Assembly: GCF_004016515.1 (NCBI RefSeq)
Contig: NZ_SACT01000001.1
Coordinates: 806,001-870,000, forward strand
Length of the DNA stretch: 64,000 nt
DNA from: Rubrivivax albus
Lineage (GTDB): Bacteria > Pseudomonadota > Gammaproteobacteria > Burkholderiales > Burkholderiaceae_C
Direction of reading: 5' to 3'
Shown: piece by piece, positions 17,668 to 27,897 of the stretch
How positions within the stretch are numbered: the first letter of the stretch is position 1
How the letters are laid out: each line of letters begins with the position of its first letter
Translations under genes and position numbers: made by a program
The notes under the pieces: model-generated
Databases searched by the model: none
Told to the model about the DNA's origin: nothing
Seen by the model: only the letters and a program-made list of their open reading frames with translations

Positions 17668-18234
17668 ATGAGCAAGGCCTTCACGAAGGAGACCGACGGC
17701 GACGACGATGACGACTCGCCCGGCCTGCCACCGCTGCCGCCTGGCGCGAAGAACTACATCACGCCGGCCGGCTACCGGCGATTGCGCCAGGAGTTGATGT
17801 CGTTGCTGGACGTGGAGCGGCCCAAGGTGGTGGAGACCGTGTCCTGGGCGGCCAAGAACGGCGACCGCAGCGAGAACGGCGACTACCTCTACGGCAAGAA
17901 GCGCCTGCGCGAGATCGACCGCCGGATCCGCTTCCTGACCCGACGCCTGGACATCGCCGAGGTGGCCGACCCCAGTCTGCACCACGGCAATCACCAGGTC
18001 TTCTTCGGGGCCACCGTCACGTACGCCAACGCCGCGGGCGACGAGCGCACGGTCACCATCAAGGGCATCGACGAGGCGGACAACCTGGCCGGCGAGGTGA
18101 GCTGGATCAGTCCGATCGCGCGTGCGCTGCTCAAGGCCCGCGAGGGCGACGAGGTGACGCTGCTGACCCCGGCAGGCACCGAGCGCATCGAGATCCTGCA
18201 GGTGCAGTACCCTGCACCGGTCGACGCCGGTTGA
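17668..18234 (+). CDS. greB: Transcription elongation factor GreB
   Basis: 188 residues. Rescues backtracked RNA polymerase by stimulating cleavage of the 3' end of the transcript. It opens with an acidic tail (DGDDDDDS), then NYITPAGYRRLRQEL. The N-terminal coiled coil carries NGDRSENGDYLYGKKRLREID, where the acidic tip residues D and E that hold the catalytic magnesium are present. The C-terminal FKBP-like domain follows. YLYGKKR.REID separates GreB from GreA. It converges on spoT. Confidence 0.93.
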   Translation: MSKAFTKETDGDDDDDSPGLPPLPPGAKNYITPAGYRRLRQELMSLLDVERPKVVETVSWAAKNGDRSENGDYLYGKKRLREIDRRIRFLTRRLDIAEVADPSLHHGNHQVFFGATVTYANAAGDERTVTIKGIDEADNLAGEVSWISPIARALLKAREGDEVTLLTPAGTERIEILQVQYPAPVDAG

Positions 18235-18264
18235 CCCGGCCCCGGCAACGGGCCGACAGCGCGG

Positions 18265-20544
18265 TCAGGGCTTGACCCGCGATACCTTCAGCACCGTCGG
18301 CGCCCGGCGCAGCGTGCGCAGCACATCGGCCAGATGCTGGCGGTCGCGCACGCTGACGAGCAGCCGCAGTTCGGCCGTGTCGTGGGCCGGCTCGTTGCCC
18401 ATGTCCAGGTGCGTGATGTCGGCCTCGGCGCTGCTGATGGCCGACGCCAGCTGGGCCAGCACGCCCTTGCCGTTCTTCACCAGCACGCCGATGCCGCATT
18501 CGAACGAGCGTGTGAGCTCGTCGGCCCAGGCCACCTGGATCCAGCGTTCGCTGTCGCGTTCGAACAGGCGCCGGCCGACGCTGCACTCGGCGGTGTGCAC
18601 CAGCAGCCCCTCGCCGCGGCCCAGGTAGCCGGTGATCGCGTCGCCGGGGATCGGCCGGCAGCAGGTGGCGAGCTTGATCGACGCGCCTTCGCTGCCGTCG
18701 ACGAAGACCACGCCCTGGGCCGGCGTGGCATCGTCGCTGGCGTAGCGGCCCAGCGTCAGCGTCACCGCGTCGGGCCGTATGCCGTGCTCCGCCATCAACC
18801 CGGCCAGCCGCTTGGCGACGATGATGGCGATCTTGCGGCCCAGGCCGATGTCCACCATCAGCTCGCCACGGTTGCGGTTGCCGCTCCAGCGCGTGAGCTG
18901 CTGCCACAGCGCGGCGGCCGTCTCGTCGCCGGGGTCGGCGCTGGGCAGCTTCAGGCCTTCGGCCCGCAGTGCCTGCGCCAGCATCTTCTCGCCCAGCGAC
19001 AACGACTCGTCGTGCGCCAGGTTCTTCAGGTAGTGCCGGATCTTCGAACGGGCGCGCCCGGTGCGCACCATGTTGAGCCAGCCAGGGTTCGGGCGCGCGC
19101 CCGGCGCGGTGATGACCTCGACCACGTCACCACTCTTGAGCTCGGTGCGCAAGGCCACCGGCTCGCCGTTGACGCGCGCGGCCACCGTGTGGTCACCGAC
19201 GTCGGAGTGGATGGCGTAGGCGAAGTCGACCGGCGTGGCGCCGCGCGGCAGTGCCAGGATCTTGCTCTTGGGCGTGAAGACGTAGACCGCGTCGGGGAAG
19301 AGGTCGATCTTGACGTGTTCGAGGAACTCGGTGGAGTCGCGCGTCTCGTCCTGGATGTCCAGCAGCGACTGCAGCCACATCGTGCCCAGGCGCTGGGCGT
19401 CGGCGGTGGCGTTGCCGGACTTGTCGGTCTTGTAGAGCCAGTGCGCGGCGATGCCCTTCTCGGCCACCGCGTGCATGGCCTCGGTGCGGATCTGGAACTC
19501 CACCGGCGTGCCCAGCGGGCTGACCAGGGTGGTGTGCAGGCTCTGGTAGCCGTTCGCCTTGGGGATGGCGATGTAGTCCTTGAAACGGCCCGGCACAGGC
19601 TTGTAGAGCTGGTGCAGCACGCCCAGCGAGCGGTAGCACTCGTCGAGCGAGCCGACGACGATGCGGAAACCGAAGATGTCGTTGACCTGCGCGAAGCCGT
19701 CGTGCTTCTCGCGCATCTTGCGATAGATGGAATAGACGGTCTTCTCGCGGCCCGAGACCTGGACCTTGATCTTGGCCTTGCCGAAGGCGGTCTTCACCTC
19801 CTGCTGCACGCGGTCGACGATGTCGCGCCGGTAGCCGCGCGAGCGCGTCACCGCCTTGGCCAGCGCGGCGCGCCGCCACGGGTGCAGGTGCTCGAAGCAC
19901 AGGTCCTGCAGCTCGCGGTAGATCTCGTTGAGGCCCAGGCGGTGGGCGATGGGCGCGTAGATGTCCAGCGTCTCGCGCGCGATGCGCTGCGCCTTGGCCG
20001 GCGCCATGGCGCCCATCGTGCGCATGTTGTGCAGTCGGTCGGCCAGCTTGACGAGGATCACGCGCACGTCGCGCGCCATCGCCAGCAGCATCTTGCGGAA
20101 GGACTCGGCCTGGTTCTCCTCGCGCGTGTTGAACTGCAGCTTGTCGAGCTTGGTCAGCCCGTCCACCAGGTCGGCCGCCGGGGCGCCGAAGCGCTGGATC
20201 AGCTCCGTCTTCGTGACCCCCTGGTCCTCGATGGTGTCGTGCATCAGCGCGGCCATGATCGCCTGCACGTCGAGCTTCCAGTCGGCGCACAGGCCGGCCA
20301 CCGCGATCGGGTGGGTGATGTAGGGCTGGCCGCTGGCGCGGAACTGGCCCAGGTGGGCCTCGTCGGCGAACTTGTAGGCCTCGCGCACTTGGCGCAGTTC
20401 GCCCTTGCTCAGGTAGCCCAGCTTGGCCGCCAGGGCGTCGAACGACGAGGCCTCGGCCGGGGCCGGCGCAGGCGCGGCGCTGCCGCGCTGCAGGCCGAGC
20501 AGCGTGGTCGGCAGGAGTTCGGCGGCCAGCGAGCGGATGCCCAT
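18265..20544 (-). CDS. spoT: (p)ppGpp synthetase/hydrolase SpoT (RSH)
   Basis: 759 residues. Controls the stringent-response alarmone. The HD hydrolase domain has its HD pair at about residues 102-103 in LMHDTIEDQGVT, and the next segment holds LADRLHNMRT. The synthetase domain shows GREKTVYSIYRKM and NGYQSLHTTL. A TGS domain follows (VFTPKSKILALPRGATPVDF), then a C-terminal zinc-finger/ACT region. Both the hydrolase and synthetase motifs look intact, so it is a bifunctional SpoT rather than RelA. The ATG at 20544 sits before MGIRSLAAEL; the frame extends upstream but is not conserved-looking. Confidence 0.95.
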   Translation of the reverse strand: MGIRSLAAELLPTTLLGLQRGSAAPAPAPAEASSFDALAAKLGYLSKGELRQVREAYKFADEAHLGQFRASGQPYITHPIAVAGLCADWKLDVQAIMAALMHDTIEDQGVTKTELIQRFGAPAADLVDGLTKLDKLQFNTREENQAESFRKMLLAMARDVRVILVKLADRLHNMRTMGAMAPAKAQRIARETLDIYAPIAHRLGLNEIYRELQDLCFEHLHPWRRAALAKAVTRSRGYRRDIVDRVQQEVKTAFGKAKIKVQVSGREKTVYSIYRKMREKHDGFAQVNDIFGFRIVVGSLDECYRSLGVLHQLYKPVPGRFKDYIAIPKANGYQSLHTTLVSPLGTPVEFQIRTEAMHAVAEKGIAAHWLYKTDKSGNATADAQRLGTMWLQSLLDIQDETRDSTEFLEHVKIDLFPDAVYVFTPKSKILALPRGATPVDFAYAIHSDVGDHTVAARVNGEPVALRTELKSGDVVEVITAPGARPNPGWLNMVRTGRARSKIRHYLKNLAHDESLSLGEKMLAQALRAEGLKLPSADPGDETAAALWQQLTRWSGNRNRGELMVDIGLGRKIAIIVAKRLAGLMAEHGIRPDAVTLTLGRYASDDATPAQGVVFVDGSEGASIKLATCCRPIPGDAITGYLGRGEGLLVHTAECSVGRRLFERDSERWIQVAWADELTRSFECGIGVLVKNGKGVLAQLASAISSAEADITHLDMGNEPAHDTAELRLLVSVRDRQHLADVLRTLRRAPTVLKVSRVKP

Positions 20545-20620
20545 GCCCCGAATGTAGCGCGAGCGGCCCGCCGAGGCGGGCCGTGGGGACGGTCGAGCAG
20601 GCGCCGGGTGGCGCCGGTGA

Positions 20621-20971
20621 TCAGCGGGCAGCCTGGGCCACGCGGGTGGCCTGCGCCGTTGTACGCTGGCCGTCGAAGGCGTAGGCCTCGGCGTCCAGGC
20701 GCTCCAGCTCGCCGGTGCGGGCCGCGGCCAGCACCTCGGCGCGCACGTCGGCACGCGACTTCTGGCTGACGATGGGGTTCAGGTAGCCGGCGCTCACCGC
20801 CTTGATGCTGCCGTCGGCGCGGGCCTGCTTCAGCTCGGCCATCACGTCGGCGCGGCTCTTCGTGGAGGCGGCGTTCATCCAGGCGTCGGAGGTGGCTTCC
20901 TGGGCGAAGGCCGAACCGCTGGCGGCAGCCAGGGCGAAGGTGGCGAGGGCGAGGATGTTGCGGGTGTTCAT
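20621..20971 (-). CDS. DUF4148 small exported protein
   Basis: 116 residues: signal peptide ending SAFAQE, then a helical mature part with two SRADV repeats (KSRADVMAELKQAR and KSRADVRAEVLAAAR), the hallmark of DUF4148. Members are periplasmic proteins of unknown role, common in Burkholderiales and often next to metal- or stress-type two-component systems. GAAAGGACC stands before the ATG at 20971. It is divergent from the response regulator gene and probably one of its targets (inference). Confidence 0.85.
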   Translation of the reverse strand: MNTRNILALATFALAAASGSAFAQEATSDAWMNAASTKSRADVMAELKQARADGSIKAVSAGYLNPIVSQKSRADVRAEVLAAARTGELERLDAEAYAFDGQRTTAQATRVAQAAR

Positions 20972-21080
20972 GGTCAGGTCCTTTCGTTCAGCGGGTTTGG
21001 GTGGCTGGTCGGTGTCTTCAGCTGCATCGACCACGGACTGAACTTTGAACAGCGGACCCGACGGCTGCCGAACGCGAAGA

Positions 21081-21094
21081 TGACGATTTCGTAA
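21081..21094. promoter_or_regulatory. Imperfect inverted repeat TGACGATTTCGTAA, candidate response-regulator box
   Basis: The sequence forms TNACG-N4-CGTNA arms in the spacer between the DUF4148 gene and the response regulator gene, about 40 bases before the latter. Copper/heavy-metal OmpR-type regulators of the CopR/IrlR group bind similar TNAC...GTNA boxes. Shared control of both divergent genes is inferred. Confidence 0.35.
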
Positions 21095-21133
21095 TCCCGC
21101 GAACGACCGCGCGGCGGCAAAATCCCAGCCGTT

Positions 21134-21823
21134 ATGCGACTCCTGGTGATTGAGGACGAGGTCAAGCTCGCACAGTACCTGCACAAGGGCCTGAGCGAGA
21201 ACGGCCATGTGGTGGACCTGGCGCACGACGGCATCGAAGGCCGCCGGCTGGCGCTGGGCGGCGAGTACGACCTCGTGCTGCTGGACATCATGCTGCCCGG
21301 CGTGGACGGCTTCGGCGTGCTGCGCGCCATCCGCGCCGAGAAGCGCAACCTGCCGGTGCTGATGCTCACCGCCCGAGATGCCGTGGCCGACCGTGTGCAG
21401 GGCCTGGAGCAGGGGGCCGACGACTATCTGGTCAAGCCCTTCGCCTTCAGCGAGCTGCTGGCCCGCGTGGGCGCGCTGCTGCGCCGCGGCCAGAACGGCA
21501 GCGGGGCGGCCACCGTCACCCAGCTCAGCCTGGCCGACCTGGATGTGGACCTGATCGCCCGCCGCGCCACCCGTGCCGGCGAGCGGCTCGACCTCACCGC
21601 CAAGGAGTTCAACCTGCTGACCCTGCTGCTGCGGCGTCGCGGGCAGATCCTGTCGCGCACCACGCTGGCCGAGCAGGTCTGGGACATGAACTTCGATTCC
21701 GACACCAACGTCGTCGAGGTGGCGGTGCGCCGGCTGCGTGCCAAGCTCGACGACCCCTTCCCCGCCAAGCTGCTGCACACCGTGCGCGGCATGGGCTACG
21801 TGCTCGAGGACCGCGGCGCATGA
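21134..21823 (+). CDS. OmpR-family response regulator
   Basis: 229 residues. The receiver domain has acidic pair E7-D8, phospho-acceptor D51 in [10 protein letters not shown] and the conserved lysine in [10 protein letters not shown]. The C-terminal winged helix shows [22 protein letters not shown] and [14 protein letters not shown]. Closest in feel to the CusR/IrlR/CzcR heavy-metal group. The stop overlaps the kinase start (ATGA). Confidence 0.92.
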   Translation: MRLLVIEDEVKLAQYLHKGLSENGHVVDLAHDGIEGRRLALGGEYDLVLLDIMLPGVDGFGVLRAIRAEKRNLPVLMLTARDAVADRVQGLEQGADDYLVKPFAFSELLARVGALLRRGQNGSGAATVTQLSLADLDVDLIARRATRAGERLDLTAKEFNLLTLLLRRRGQILSRTTLAEQVWDMNFDSDTNVVEVAVRRLRAKLDDPFPAKLLHTVRGMGYVLEDRGA

Positions 21824-23172
21824 AGACCTCCTGCCCCGAAGCGCTTTGCTCCCATTCGATCAGCACCCGGCTGTCGCGCAAGCTCGCCATCTTCACGATG
21901 GTGGTGCTGGGCGTGCTCTTTGCCGTCACCTGGGGCATGGTCAAGATGATCCTGGTCGAGCGCAACGAGGCCGACCTGGTCGCGCGCTGCGAGCTGATCA
22001 CCGACGTGGTCAGCCGGGCGGCCATCGGGGGCGAGACGGCGGTGATGGCACAGCTGTTGTCCGATGCGCCGATGCGCGCCAGCACGCGGCTGCAGGTCTG
22101 GCGTGCCGACGGCAGCAAGCTCTACGCCGACTACGAGTCCGAGGCGCTGAAGCGCTCGGAGCACACGGTGGTGCACGAGTTCTCCATCCCGACGCCCACG
22201 CTCGCCGGGGGCGAGGTGCGCGCCCGCTACACCGTGGACTACTCGCGCGACGCGGAGCTGGGCACGCGCTGGGCGTGGATCCTGGTGGGGGTGACGCTGG
22301 CTGCCGGCGCGCTGGTGGCCACGGGCACGCGCTGGCATGTCACGCGCGGCCTCAGGCCGTTGCGCGACCTCGCGGCGCAGACGCGCGCCATCTCCGCTCG
22401 CGACCTGGACCGCCGCCTGGCGCTGGTGGACCCGGCCGAGGAACTGCTTCCGTGGATCGAGCAGTTCAACGCGATGATGGACCGGCTGCAACTGGCTGTG
22501 CAGCAGCTCGAGGCCTTCAATGCCGACGTGGCGCACGAACTGCGCACGCCGCTGGCCACGCTGATCGGCGAGACCGAGGTGGCGCTGTCGCGCGACCGCG
22601 ACGCAGCATCGCTGCAGGACACGCTGGCATCGAACCTGGAGGAGATGCAGCGCCTGTCGGCCCTGGTCAACGACATGCTTTTCCTGTCGCAGGCCGACCG
22701 CGGTGCCGTGGCCCGGCGTGGCGAGCCGGTGAGCCTGGCGGAACTGGCGCGCCAGGTCTGCGAGTTCCACGAGGCCACGCTGGAGGACGCTGGCGTGGGC
22801 CTGCGCATCGACGGCGACGCACAGTTGGCGGTGGACGTGCCGCTGGTCAAGCGGGCCTTGTCCAACTTGGTGGGCAATGCCACCCGCTTTGCCGCGCGTG
22901 GTTCGACGGTCGTGGTGGCCATCGCGCCGGAGGCCGACGGGCAGTTCCGCGTGCAGGTGGAGAATGCGGGCGAGACCATCGCGCCGGACCACCTGCCCCG
23001 TCTGTTCGACCGCTTCTTCCGCGCCGACACGTCCCGCTGCTGCGAGGACGCCCAGCACCACGGCCTGGGCCTGGCCATCGTGGCGGCCATCGCGCGCATG
23101 CACGCCGGGCGCACGGTGGCTGAATCCGCCGCCGGCACCACGCGGGTGGGCTTCACGCTGGCGGCGGCCTGA
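21820..23172 (+). CDS. Sensor histidine kinase, CusS/IrlS-like
   Basis: 450 residues. TM1 is at about 22-45, followed by a periplasmic sensor of about 100 residues and TM2 at 150-170, then a HAMP linker. The dimerisation domain has phospho-accepting H239 in [14 protein letters not shown], and an HATPase domain has N-box [13 protein letters not shown] and G-box [11 protein letters not shown]. The N-box reads ...N-A-T-R-F, as in heavy-metal sensor kinases. It forms a pair with the preceding regulator. The stimulus is not readable; a metal or envelope signal is plausible from the family. Confidence 0.9.
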   Translation: MKTSCPEALCSHSISTRLSRKLAIFTMVVLGVLFAVTWGMVKMILVERNEADLVARCELITDVVSRAAIGGETAVMAQLLSDAPMRASTRLQVWRADGSKLYADYESEALKRSEHTVVHEFSIPTPTLAGGEVRARYTVDYSRDAELGTRWAWILVGVTLAAGALVATGTRWHVTRGLRPLRDLAAQTRAISARDLDRRLALVDPAEELLPWIEQFNAMMDRLQLAVQQLEAFNADVAHELRTPLATLIGETEVALSRDRDAASLQDTLASNLEEMQRLSALVNDMLFLSQADRGAVARRGEPVSLAELARQVCEFHEATLEDAGVGLRIDGDAQLAVDVPLVKRALSNLVGNATRFAARGSTVVVAIAPEADGQFRVQVENAGETIAPDHLPRLFDRFFRADTSRCCEDAQHHGLGLAIVAAIARMHAGRTVAESAAGTTRVGFTLAAA

Positions 23173-23192
23173 GGGCCGTCAGGCAGAAACAC

Positions 23193-23216
23193 AAAGGGCG
23201 CCCGCGGGCGCCCTTT
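23193..23216. terminator. Bidirectional rho-independent terminator
   Basis: AAAGGGCGCCCG and its exact complement form a perfect 24-base palindrome followed by TTTTT on the plus strand, with AAA on the other side. It lies between the convergent kinase gene and rpoZ and can serve both. Confidence 0.9.
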
Positions 23217-23237
23217 TTCATGCGGTGAGCCGCAGGC

Positions 23238-23441
23238 TCAGACCGGCACCTTCTTGAGCATCTCCACGCCCACCTCGCCAGCGGCAATCTCGCGCAGCGC
23301 GGTCACGCCGGGCTTGTTGCGCGACTCGATCTTGGGCGCGTGGCCCTGGCTGAGCATGCGGGCGCGGTAGGTGGCCGCCAGCACCAGCTGGAAGCGGTTC
23401 GGGATCTTCTGCAGGCAGTCTTCGACGGTGATGCGCGCCAT
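23238..23441 (-). CDS. rpoZ: RNA polymerase omega subunit
   Basis: 67 residues. [20 protein letters not shown] followed by [13 protein letters not shown] is the omega consensus that chaperones the beta' subunit. AGGAG precedes the ATG. It sits 37 bases downstream of gmk, the usual gmk-rpoZ order. spoT, the usual next gene, is displaced by the two-component/DUF4148 block. Confidence 0.95.
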   Translation of the reverse strand: MARITVEDCLQKIPNRFQLVLAATYRARMLSQGHAPKIESRNKPGVTALREIAAGEVGVEMLKKVPV

Positions 23442-23478
23442 GGGGGCTCCTGGGGCTCCGGGACGGAGCGATGCGGGT

Positions 23479-24108
23479 TCAGCTCAAGTCGAGTGCCGCG
23501 AACACCTGGGAGCGGTTGCGCAACTGGGCCGCGTACTTCAGGCGCTGCGAGTGCACGACCGTCTTCAGGTCGAACAGCGCCGTCTCGAACAAGCTGTTGA
23601 TTATAACGAAGTCGAAGTGCCGGGCCTGGGCCACTTCTTCACGCGCATTGGCCATGCGCACCTCGATGGTGGCCGCGTCGTCCTCGCCGCGGCGGCGCAG
23701 GCGCTGCTCCAGTTCCGTCCAGCTGGGCGGCAGGATGAAGATCAGCACCGCGTGCGGGAAGATCTTCTTGATCTGCAGCGCGCCCTGCCAGTCGATCTCC
23801 AGCACCACGTCCTCGCCGCGCTCCAGGCGGGCCTCGATGGCGCTGCGCGAGGTGCCGTACAGGTTGCCGTGCACCTGGGCCCACTCGAAGAAGTCGCCGC
23901 GGTCGATCATGCCCCGGAACTCGGCCTCGTCGATGAACCAGTACTCGCGGCCGTGCTGCTCCTGGCCGCGGGCCTTGCGTGTGGTGTGCGAGACCGAGAC
24001 CGCCAGCCGCGAGTCGAGCTCGAGCAGGGCCTTGACCAGGCTGGACTTGCCGGCCCCGCTGGGCGCGGCGACGACGAACAGGTTGCCGGGGGTGTCTTCG
24101 GGTCGCAT
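23479..24108 (-). CDS. gmk: Guanylate kinase
   Basis: 209 residues. Phosphorylates GMP to GDP. P-loop APSGAGKS at 15-22, the GMP-binding [21 protein letters not shown] region and the DIDWQGA-type segment ([15 protein letters not shown]) are present. Length and order fit the family. mutL is 44 bases upstream on the same strand. Confidence 0.95.
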   Translation of the reverse strand: MRPEDTPGNLFVVAAPSGAGKSSLVKALLELDSRLAVSVSHTTRKARGQEQHGREYWFIDEAEFRGMIDRGDFFEWAQVHGNLYGTSRSAIEARLERGEDVVLEIDWQGALQIKKIFPHAVLIFILPPSWTELEQRLRRRGEDDAATIEVRMANAREEVAQARHFDFVIINSLFETALFDLKTVVHSQRLKYAAQLRNRSQVFAALDLS

Positions 24109-24152
24109 CGCGGGATTTTCCGCGAAACTGCGACCGTGCCGCGGACCGGGCC

Positions 24153-26000
24153 TCAGCGGCCGCGCAGGAACAGGCCGTCGAGCTCCCGCATCGACAGCTG
24201 GCGCCAGGTGGGCCGGCCATGGTTGCAGGTGTCGGCGCGCTCGGTGGCCTCCATGTCGCGCAGCAGCGCGTTCATCTCGGCCAGCGTGAGCCGGCGGTTG
24301 GCGCGCACCGCGCCATGGCAGGCCATCGTGGCCAGGATGTCGTGCTCGGCGCGCTGCACCACACGGCTGGCCCCATGCTCGGCCAGGTCGGCCAGCACCG
24401 ACCGCGCGAGTTCGGCCACGTCGGCATCGGGCAGGGCCGCGGGGCGGCTGCGCACCGCCAGCGCGTGGGCCGACAGCGGGCTGAGCTCCAGGCCCAGCGC
24501 CGCCAGCGCGTCGGCCTCGGCTTCGGCCGTGGCCATCTCCACCGCATTCACCGGCAGTGGCACCGGAATCAGCAGCGGCTGCGCCGGCAGCTGGCCACCG
24601 GCGGCACGCGCCGCCTTCAGCCGCTCGTAGACGATGCGCTCGTGGGCGGCGTGCATGTCCACGATGACCAGGCCCTGGGCGTTCTCGGCCAGGATGTAGA
24701 CGCCGCCCACCTGCGCCAGCGCTCGGCCCAGTGGCCAGGCGGTGGCGTCGTCTGCCGCGGGCGTGGGGGCCTGCGGTGCGTCGTCCAGCGGGCGCAGCAG
24801 CGCCTGCCACGCGGCCGGGCGTTCCGCGGCGTGCAACACCGGTTCGGCCAGGGCCAGGCCGGGCTGCCAGCCACGGAGAGGGGTCACCTGCGACATCTCC
24901 GGTGTCGCGGCGCTGGCAGGGCGGGGTATCGGCAGGGCGGGCGCCGACCAGGGCCGCGTCGACACCGCCTCGGCGCTGGTCGCGGTGGCGGCGTCCGCCG
25001 CGGCCCGCGTGGGCGCCAGGGCCTGTTCCACCGCGCGCTGCACCGCCTGGTGCACGGCCCGGCCATCGCGGAAGCGCACCTCGATCTTGGTCGGGTGCAC
25101 GTTCACGTCCACCGTCTCCGGCGGCAGGGTCAGGAACAGCACCCAGCTGGGCTGGCGGCTGCCGTGCAGCTGGTCCTCGTAGGCGGCACGCACGGCATGA
25201 CCCACCAGCCGGTCGCGCACGAAGCGACCGTTGACGAACAGGTACTGCTGGTCGGCGCGCGCCCGCGCAGCTTCCGGACGGCCGATGCGGCCTTGAAGCT
25301 GCAGCGGCCCCTGCTGCGTCTGCAGAGGGGCGCTGGACGCGACGAAGTCACGGCCGAGCACGTCGGCCACGCGCTGTTCGGCGGTGCTCGGACGCCACTG
25401 CGCGGCCAGGCGGCCGTCGTGCCAGACCGCGAAGCCCACGTCGGGCCGCGCCAGGGCATGCCGCTTCACCGCCTCCAGCGCATGGCCGAACTCGGTGGCG
25501 TCGGTCTTCAGGAACTTGCGCCGGGCTGGCGTGGCGAAGAACAGCTCCTCCACCTCCACAGTCGTGCCGCGGCCGCGCGCGGCGGGCTGCAGCTCGCCGC
25601 TGCGTGCGTCCAGGCGCTGCGCCATCGGCGCACCGTCCGGTCGGCTGGTCAGCGCCACGCCGGCCACGCTGGCGATGGCGGCCAGCGCCTCGCCGCGGAA
25701 GCCCATCGTGGCCACGGTCTCCAGTTCGGCCAGCGACGCGACCTTGCTGGTGGCGTGGCGCTGCAGCGCCAGCGGCAGCTCGGCAGCGGGGATGCCGGCG
25801 CCGTCGTCCTCGACCACGATGCTGCGCACGCCACCTGCGACCAGGCGCACGACGATCTCGCGCGCGCCGGCGTCCAGCGCGTTGTCCACCAGTTCGCGCA
25901 CCACCGAGGCCGGGCGCTCGATGACCTCGCCGGCGGCGATCTGGCTGATCAGCGTGTCGGGCAGCGGCCGGATGGCCCGCCGCAGGGTCGAATCACTCAT
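24153..26000 (-). CDS. mutL: DNA mismatch repair protein MutL
   Basis: 615 residues. GHKL ATPase with [24 protein letters not shown] (catalytic E36, magnesium N40), VVEDDGAGI and [11 protein letters not shown]. The C-terminal dimerisation domain carries [16 protein letters not shown] and ends with [12 protein letters not shown], followed by the family-typical zinc/clamp end. The DQHAxxER endonuclease motif reads [12 protein letters not shown], near the endonuclease-type DQHA pattern but without the downstream ACR and C-P-HGRP fully clear. Endonuclease activity is therefore open. ATG at 26000 overlaps the amiC stop (ATGA). Confidence 0.94.
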   Translation of the reverse strand: MSDSTLRRAIRPLPDTLISQIAAGEVIERPASVVRELVDNALDAGAREIVVRLVAGGVRSIVVEDDGAGIPAAELPLALQRHATSKVASLAELETVATMGFRGEALAAIASVAGVALTSRPDGAPMAQRLDARSGELQPAARGRGTTVEVEELFFATPARRKFLKTDATEFGHALEAVKRHALARPDVGFAVWHDGRLAAQWRPSTAEQRVADVLGRDFVASSAPLQTQQGPLQLQGRIGRPEAARARADQQYLFVNGRFVRDRLVGHAVRAAYEDQLHGSRQPSWVLFLTLPPETVDVNVHPTKIEVRFRDGRAVHQAVQRAVEQALAPTRAAADAATATSAEAVSTRPWSAPALPIPRPASAATPEMSQVTPLRGWQPGLALAEPVLHAAERPAAWQALLRPLDDAPQAPTPAADDATAWPLGRALAQVGGVYILAENAQGLVIVDMHAAHERIVYERLKAARAAGGQLPAQPLLIPVPLPVNAVEMATAEAEADALAALGLELSPLSAHALAVRSRPAALPDADVAELARSVLADLAEHGASRVVQRAEHDILATMACHGAVRANRRLTLAEMNALLRDMEATERADTCNHGRPTWRQLSMRELDGLFLRGR

Positions 26001-27343
26001 GCCGTGCGCCGGTCGGCAAAGGCCGGGTGGGTGGCGAACCAGCGGCGGATGCCCTCGGCCAGCGCCTCCACCAGCTGGCGGCGGAAGCGCGGGCTGCGCA
26101 GCTTGGCCTCCTCCTCCGGGTTGGAGATGAAGGCGGTCTCCACCAGCACGCTGGGTATGTCGGGCGCCTTCAGCACCGCGAAACCGGCCTGCTCGACCTG
26201 GCGCTTGTGCAGGTCGCCGACCTGGCCGATGCGGCGCAGCAGCTCGCGGCCGATGGTCAGGCTGTCGCGGATCTGCGCGGTGGTGCTCATGTCCAGCATG
26301 GCCTGCATGACCTGGCGGTCGGCCACGTTCAGGTTGACGCCGCCCACGAGGTCGGCCGCGTTCTCCTTCTGCGCCATCCATCGCGCCATCGTGCTGCTGG
26401 CGCCTCGGGTGGACAGCGCGAACACGCTGGCGCCGCGCGCCTGCGGCCGGGTGAACGCATCGGCGTGGATGGAGACGAAGAGGTCGGCCTGCACACGTCG
26501 CGCCTTGGCCACGCGTTCGTGCAGCGGTACAAAGAAGTCGCCGTCACGGGTGAGCATGGCGCGCACGCCGGGCAGGGCGTTGAGGCGTTCGCGCAGCGCC
26601 AGCCCGATGGCCAGCACCACGTCCTTCTCCTGCAGGCCGGTGGGGCCGATGGCGCCCGGGTCCTCGCCGCCGTGGCCGGGGTCCAGGGCCACGATGAGCA
26701 GGCGGTCCACCGCGCGCTTCTCGTCGGCGGTGAGCGGGCCGCGCGGCCGCGGGGTGATCACCGATGGCGTCGGTGGCGGCGAAGGCGGAGCGGGCAGCGC
26801 GGGCGACAGCGGCCGGTCGACGCGTGCGATCAGTTCGCCCAGCGCGTCCTGCATGGCCTGCGCGGCGGCGGTCTCGGCCGCTTCCTTTTCCTGTACCAGC
26901 GCCAGCAGCGGGTCGGGCGCCACGGTGGGGTAGAGGTCCAGCACCAGGCGGTGCTGGTAGGCGGCCACGGGCGTCAGCGCGAAGCGCTGCGGCAGCACGG
27001 CCTGCTTGAGGTCGAACACCAGCCGCACGGTATCGGGCAGGTACTGGCCCACGCGCACCAGGGCCACGTAGGGGTCGTCGGGGCGCACGGCGCCGACCAG
27101 CTCGCGCAGCGCGGCGTCCAGCGTCAGGCCCTTCAGATCGACCACGAGCCGCGGCGGGTTGCTCAGCAGCACGTGTTCGGCCTGCAGCGGCCGGTCGGAT
27201 TCGAGCGTGACGCGCGTGTAGTCGGCCGCCGGCCACATGCGCACGCCGACGATGGTGGGGGCCGTGGCCTCGCTGCCGGCGGCGGGCGCCAGCAGCGGCG
27301 CGGTCAGCAGCATCAGCAGGGTGTCGCGGCGCTGCATCGTCAT
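25997..27343 (-). CDS. amiC: N-acetylmuramoyl-L-alanine amidase AmiC
   Basis: 448 residues. Cuts the amide between MurNAc and the stem peptide to separate daughter cells. The N-terminus QRRDTLLMLLTAP looks like a twin-arginine signal, as in E. coli AmiC. An AMIN domain (about 28-140) targets the septum, followed by a Pro-rich linker. The zinc amidase_3 domain has LDPGHGGEDPGAIG, EKDVVL, SIHADAF and a catalytic VETAFISN. ATG 27343 overlaps the tsaE stop (ATGA). Part of a tsaE-amiC-mutL operon. Confidence 0.93.
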   Translation of the reverse strand: MTMQRRDTLLMLLTAPLLAPAAGSEATAPTIVGVRMWPAADYTRVTLESDRPLQAEHVLLSNPPRLVVDLKGLTLDAALRELVGAVRPDDPYVALVRVGQYLPDTVRLVFDLKQAVLPQRFALTPVAAYQHRLVLDLYPTVAPDPLLALVQEKEAAETAAAQAMQDALGELIARVDRPLSPALPAPPSPPPTPSVITPRPRGPLTADEKRAVDRLLIVALDPGHGGEDPGAIGPTGLQEKDVVLAIGLALRERLNALPGVRAMLTRDGDFFVPLHERVAKARRVQADLFVSIHADAFTRPQARGASVFALSTRGASSTMARWMAQKENAADLVGGVNLNVADRQVMQAMLDMSTTAQIRDSLTIGRELLRRIGQVGDLHKRQVEQAGFAVLKAPDIPSVLVETAFISNPEEEAKLRSPRFRRQLVEALAEGIRRWFATHPAFADRRTA

Positions 27344-27822
27344 CCGGGCCAGGCCTCCAGCAGCCGCAGGCCGGTCTCGGTGTTCGCATCGGCCCGGACC
27401 TGGCGAGACTCGTCGGCCGCAGGTGCCAGATGGAGGTCGAGGTCGGCCACGGGCAGCATGCCGGCGGCCTTCTCGGGCCATTCGACCAGCTTCAGTCCCG
27501 GCGCGGCGAAGATGTCGCGAAAGCCGGCATCGGCCCACTCCTGCGGGTCGGCGAAGCGGTAGAAGTCGAAATGCGAGACCGCCAGCTCACCGGCCTGGTG
27601 CGGCTCCAGCACCGCGTAGCTGGGGCTCTTGATGCGTCCGGCCACACCCAGGGCGCGCAACAGGTGGCGAACGAACGTCGTCTTGCCAGCCCCCAGCGGT
27701 CCATGCAGGGCGATGAAGGCGTCGTGCAGCGTCGGCTGTCGTGCCAGCCGCCCGGCGCTGTCGGCACAGGCAGCCTCGTCGGGCCAATGGAGGGTGCGGG
27801 TTCCTAGAATCGTTGCATGCAC
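27340..27822 (-). CDS. tsaE: tRNA t6A biosynthesis ATPase TsaE
   Basis: 160 residues. ATPase that supports TsaBCD in making N6-threonylcarbamoyl-adenosine at position 37 of ANN-decoding tRNAs. Walker A GPLGAGKTTFVRHLL is near residue 41, and the family segments SPSYAVLE, HFDFYRF and LVEWPEKA are present. No ATG is in frame near the expected N-terminus. The GTG at 27822 (then H-A-T-I-L) gives the normal length. Its start overlaps, head to head, with the first possible queG ATG. Confidence 0.88.
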   Translation of the reverse strand: MHATILGTRTLHWPDEAACADSAGRLARQPTLHDAFIALHGPLGAGKTTFVRHLLRALGVAGRIKSPSYAVLEPHQAGELAVSHFDFYRFADPQEWADAGFRDIFAAPGLKLVEWPEKAAGMLPVADLDLHLAPAADESRQVRADANTETGLRLLEAWPG

Positions 27823-27829
27823 GAGCGTC

Positions 27830-27897
27830 GTGTCCTCCCAGGGAAACGCCGGGCCGCCCCAAGTTCCCTGGCGCCCCCGCGGGGGGCCGGGCCGGGC
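27830..27897. repeat. GC-rich repeat-like spacer before queG
   Basis: The bases between tsaE and the preferred queG start hold CGCCGGGCCGCCCC and a run GGCGCCCCCGCGGGGGGCC. They resemble the repeat upstream of the threonine aldolase gene (15649-15769). If translated with queG the stretch gives a Gly/Pro/Ala/Arg-rich peptide unlike QueG. Assigned as intergenic repeat, moderate certainty. Confidence 0.4.

Noticed and set aside
18334..20769. Long plus-strand open frame over spoT
   Set aside because: Antisense to spoT, which has all RSH motifs; the shadow has none.
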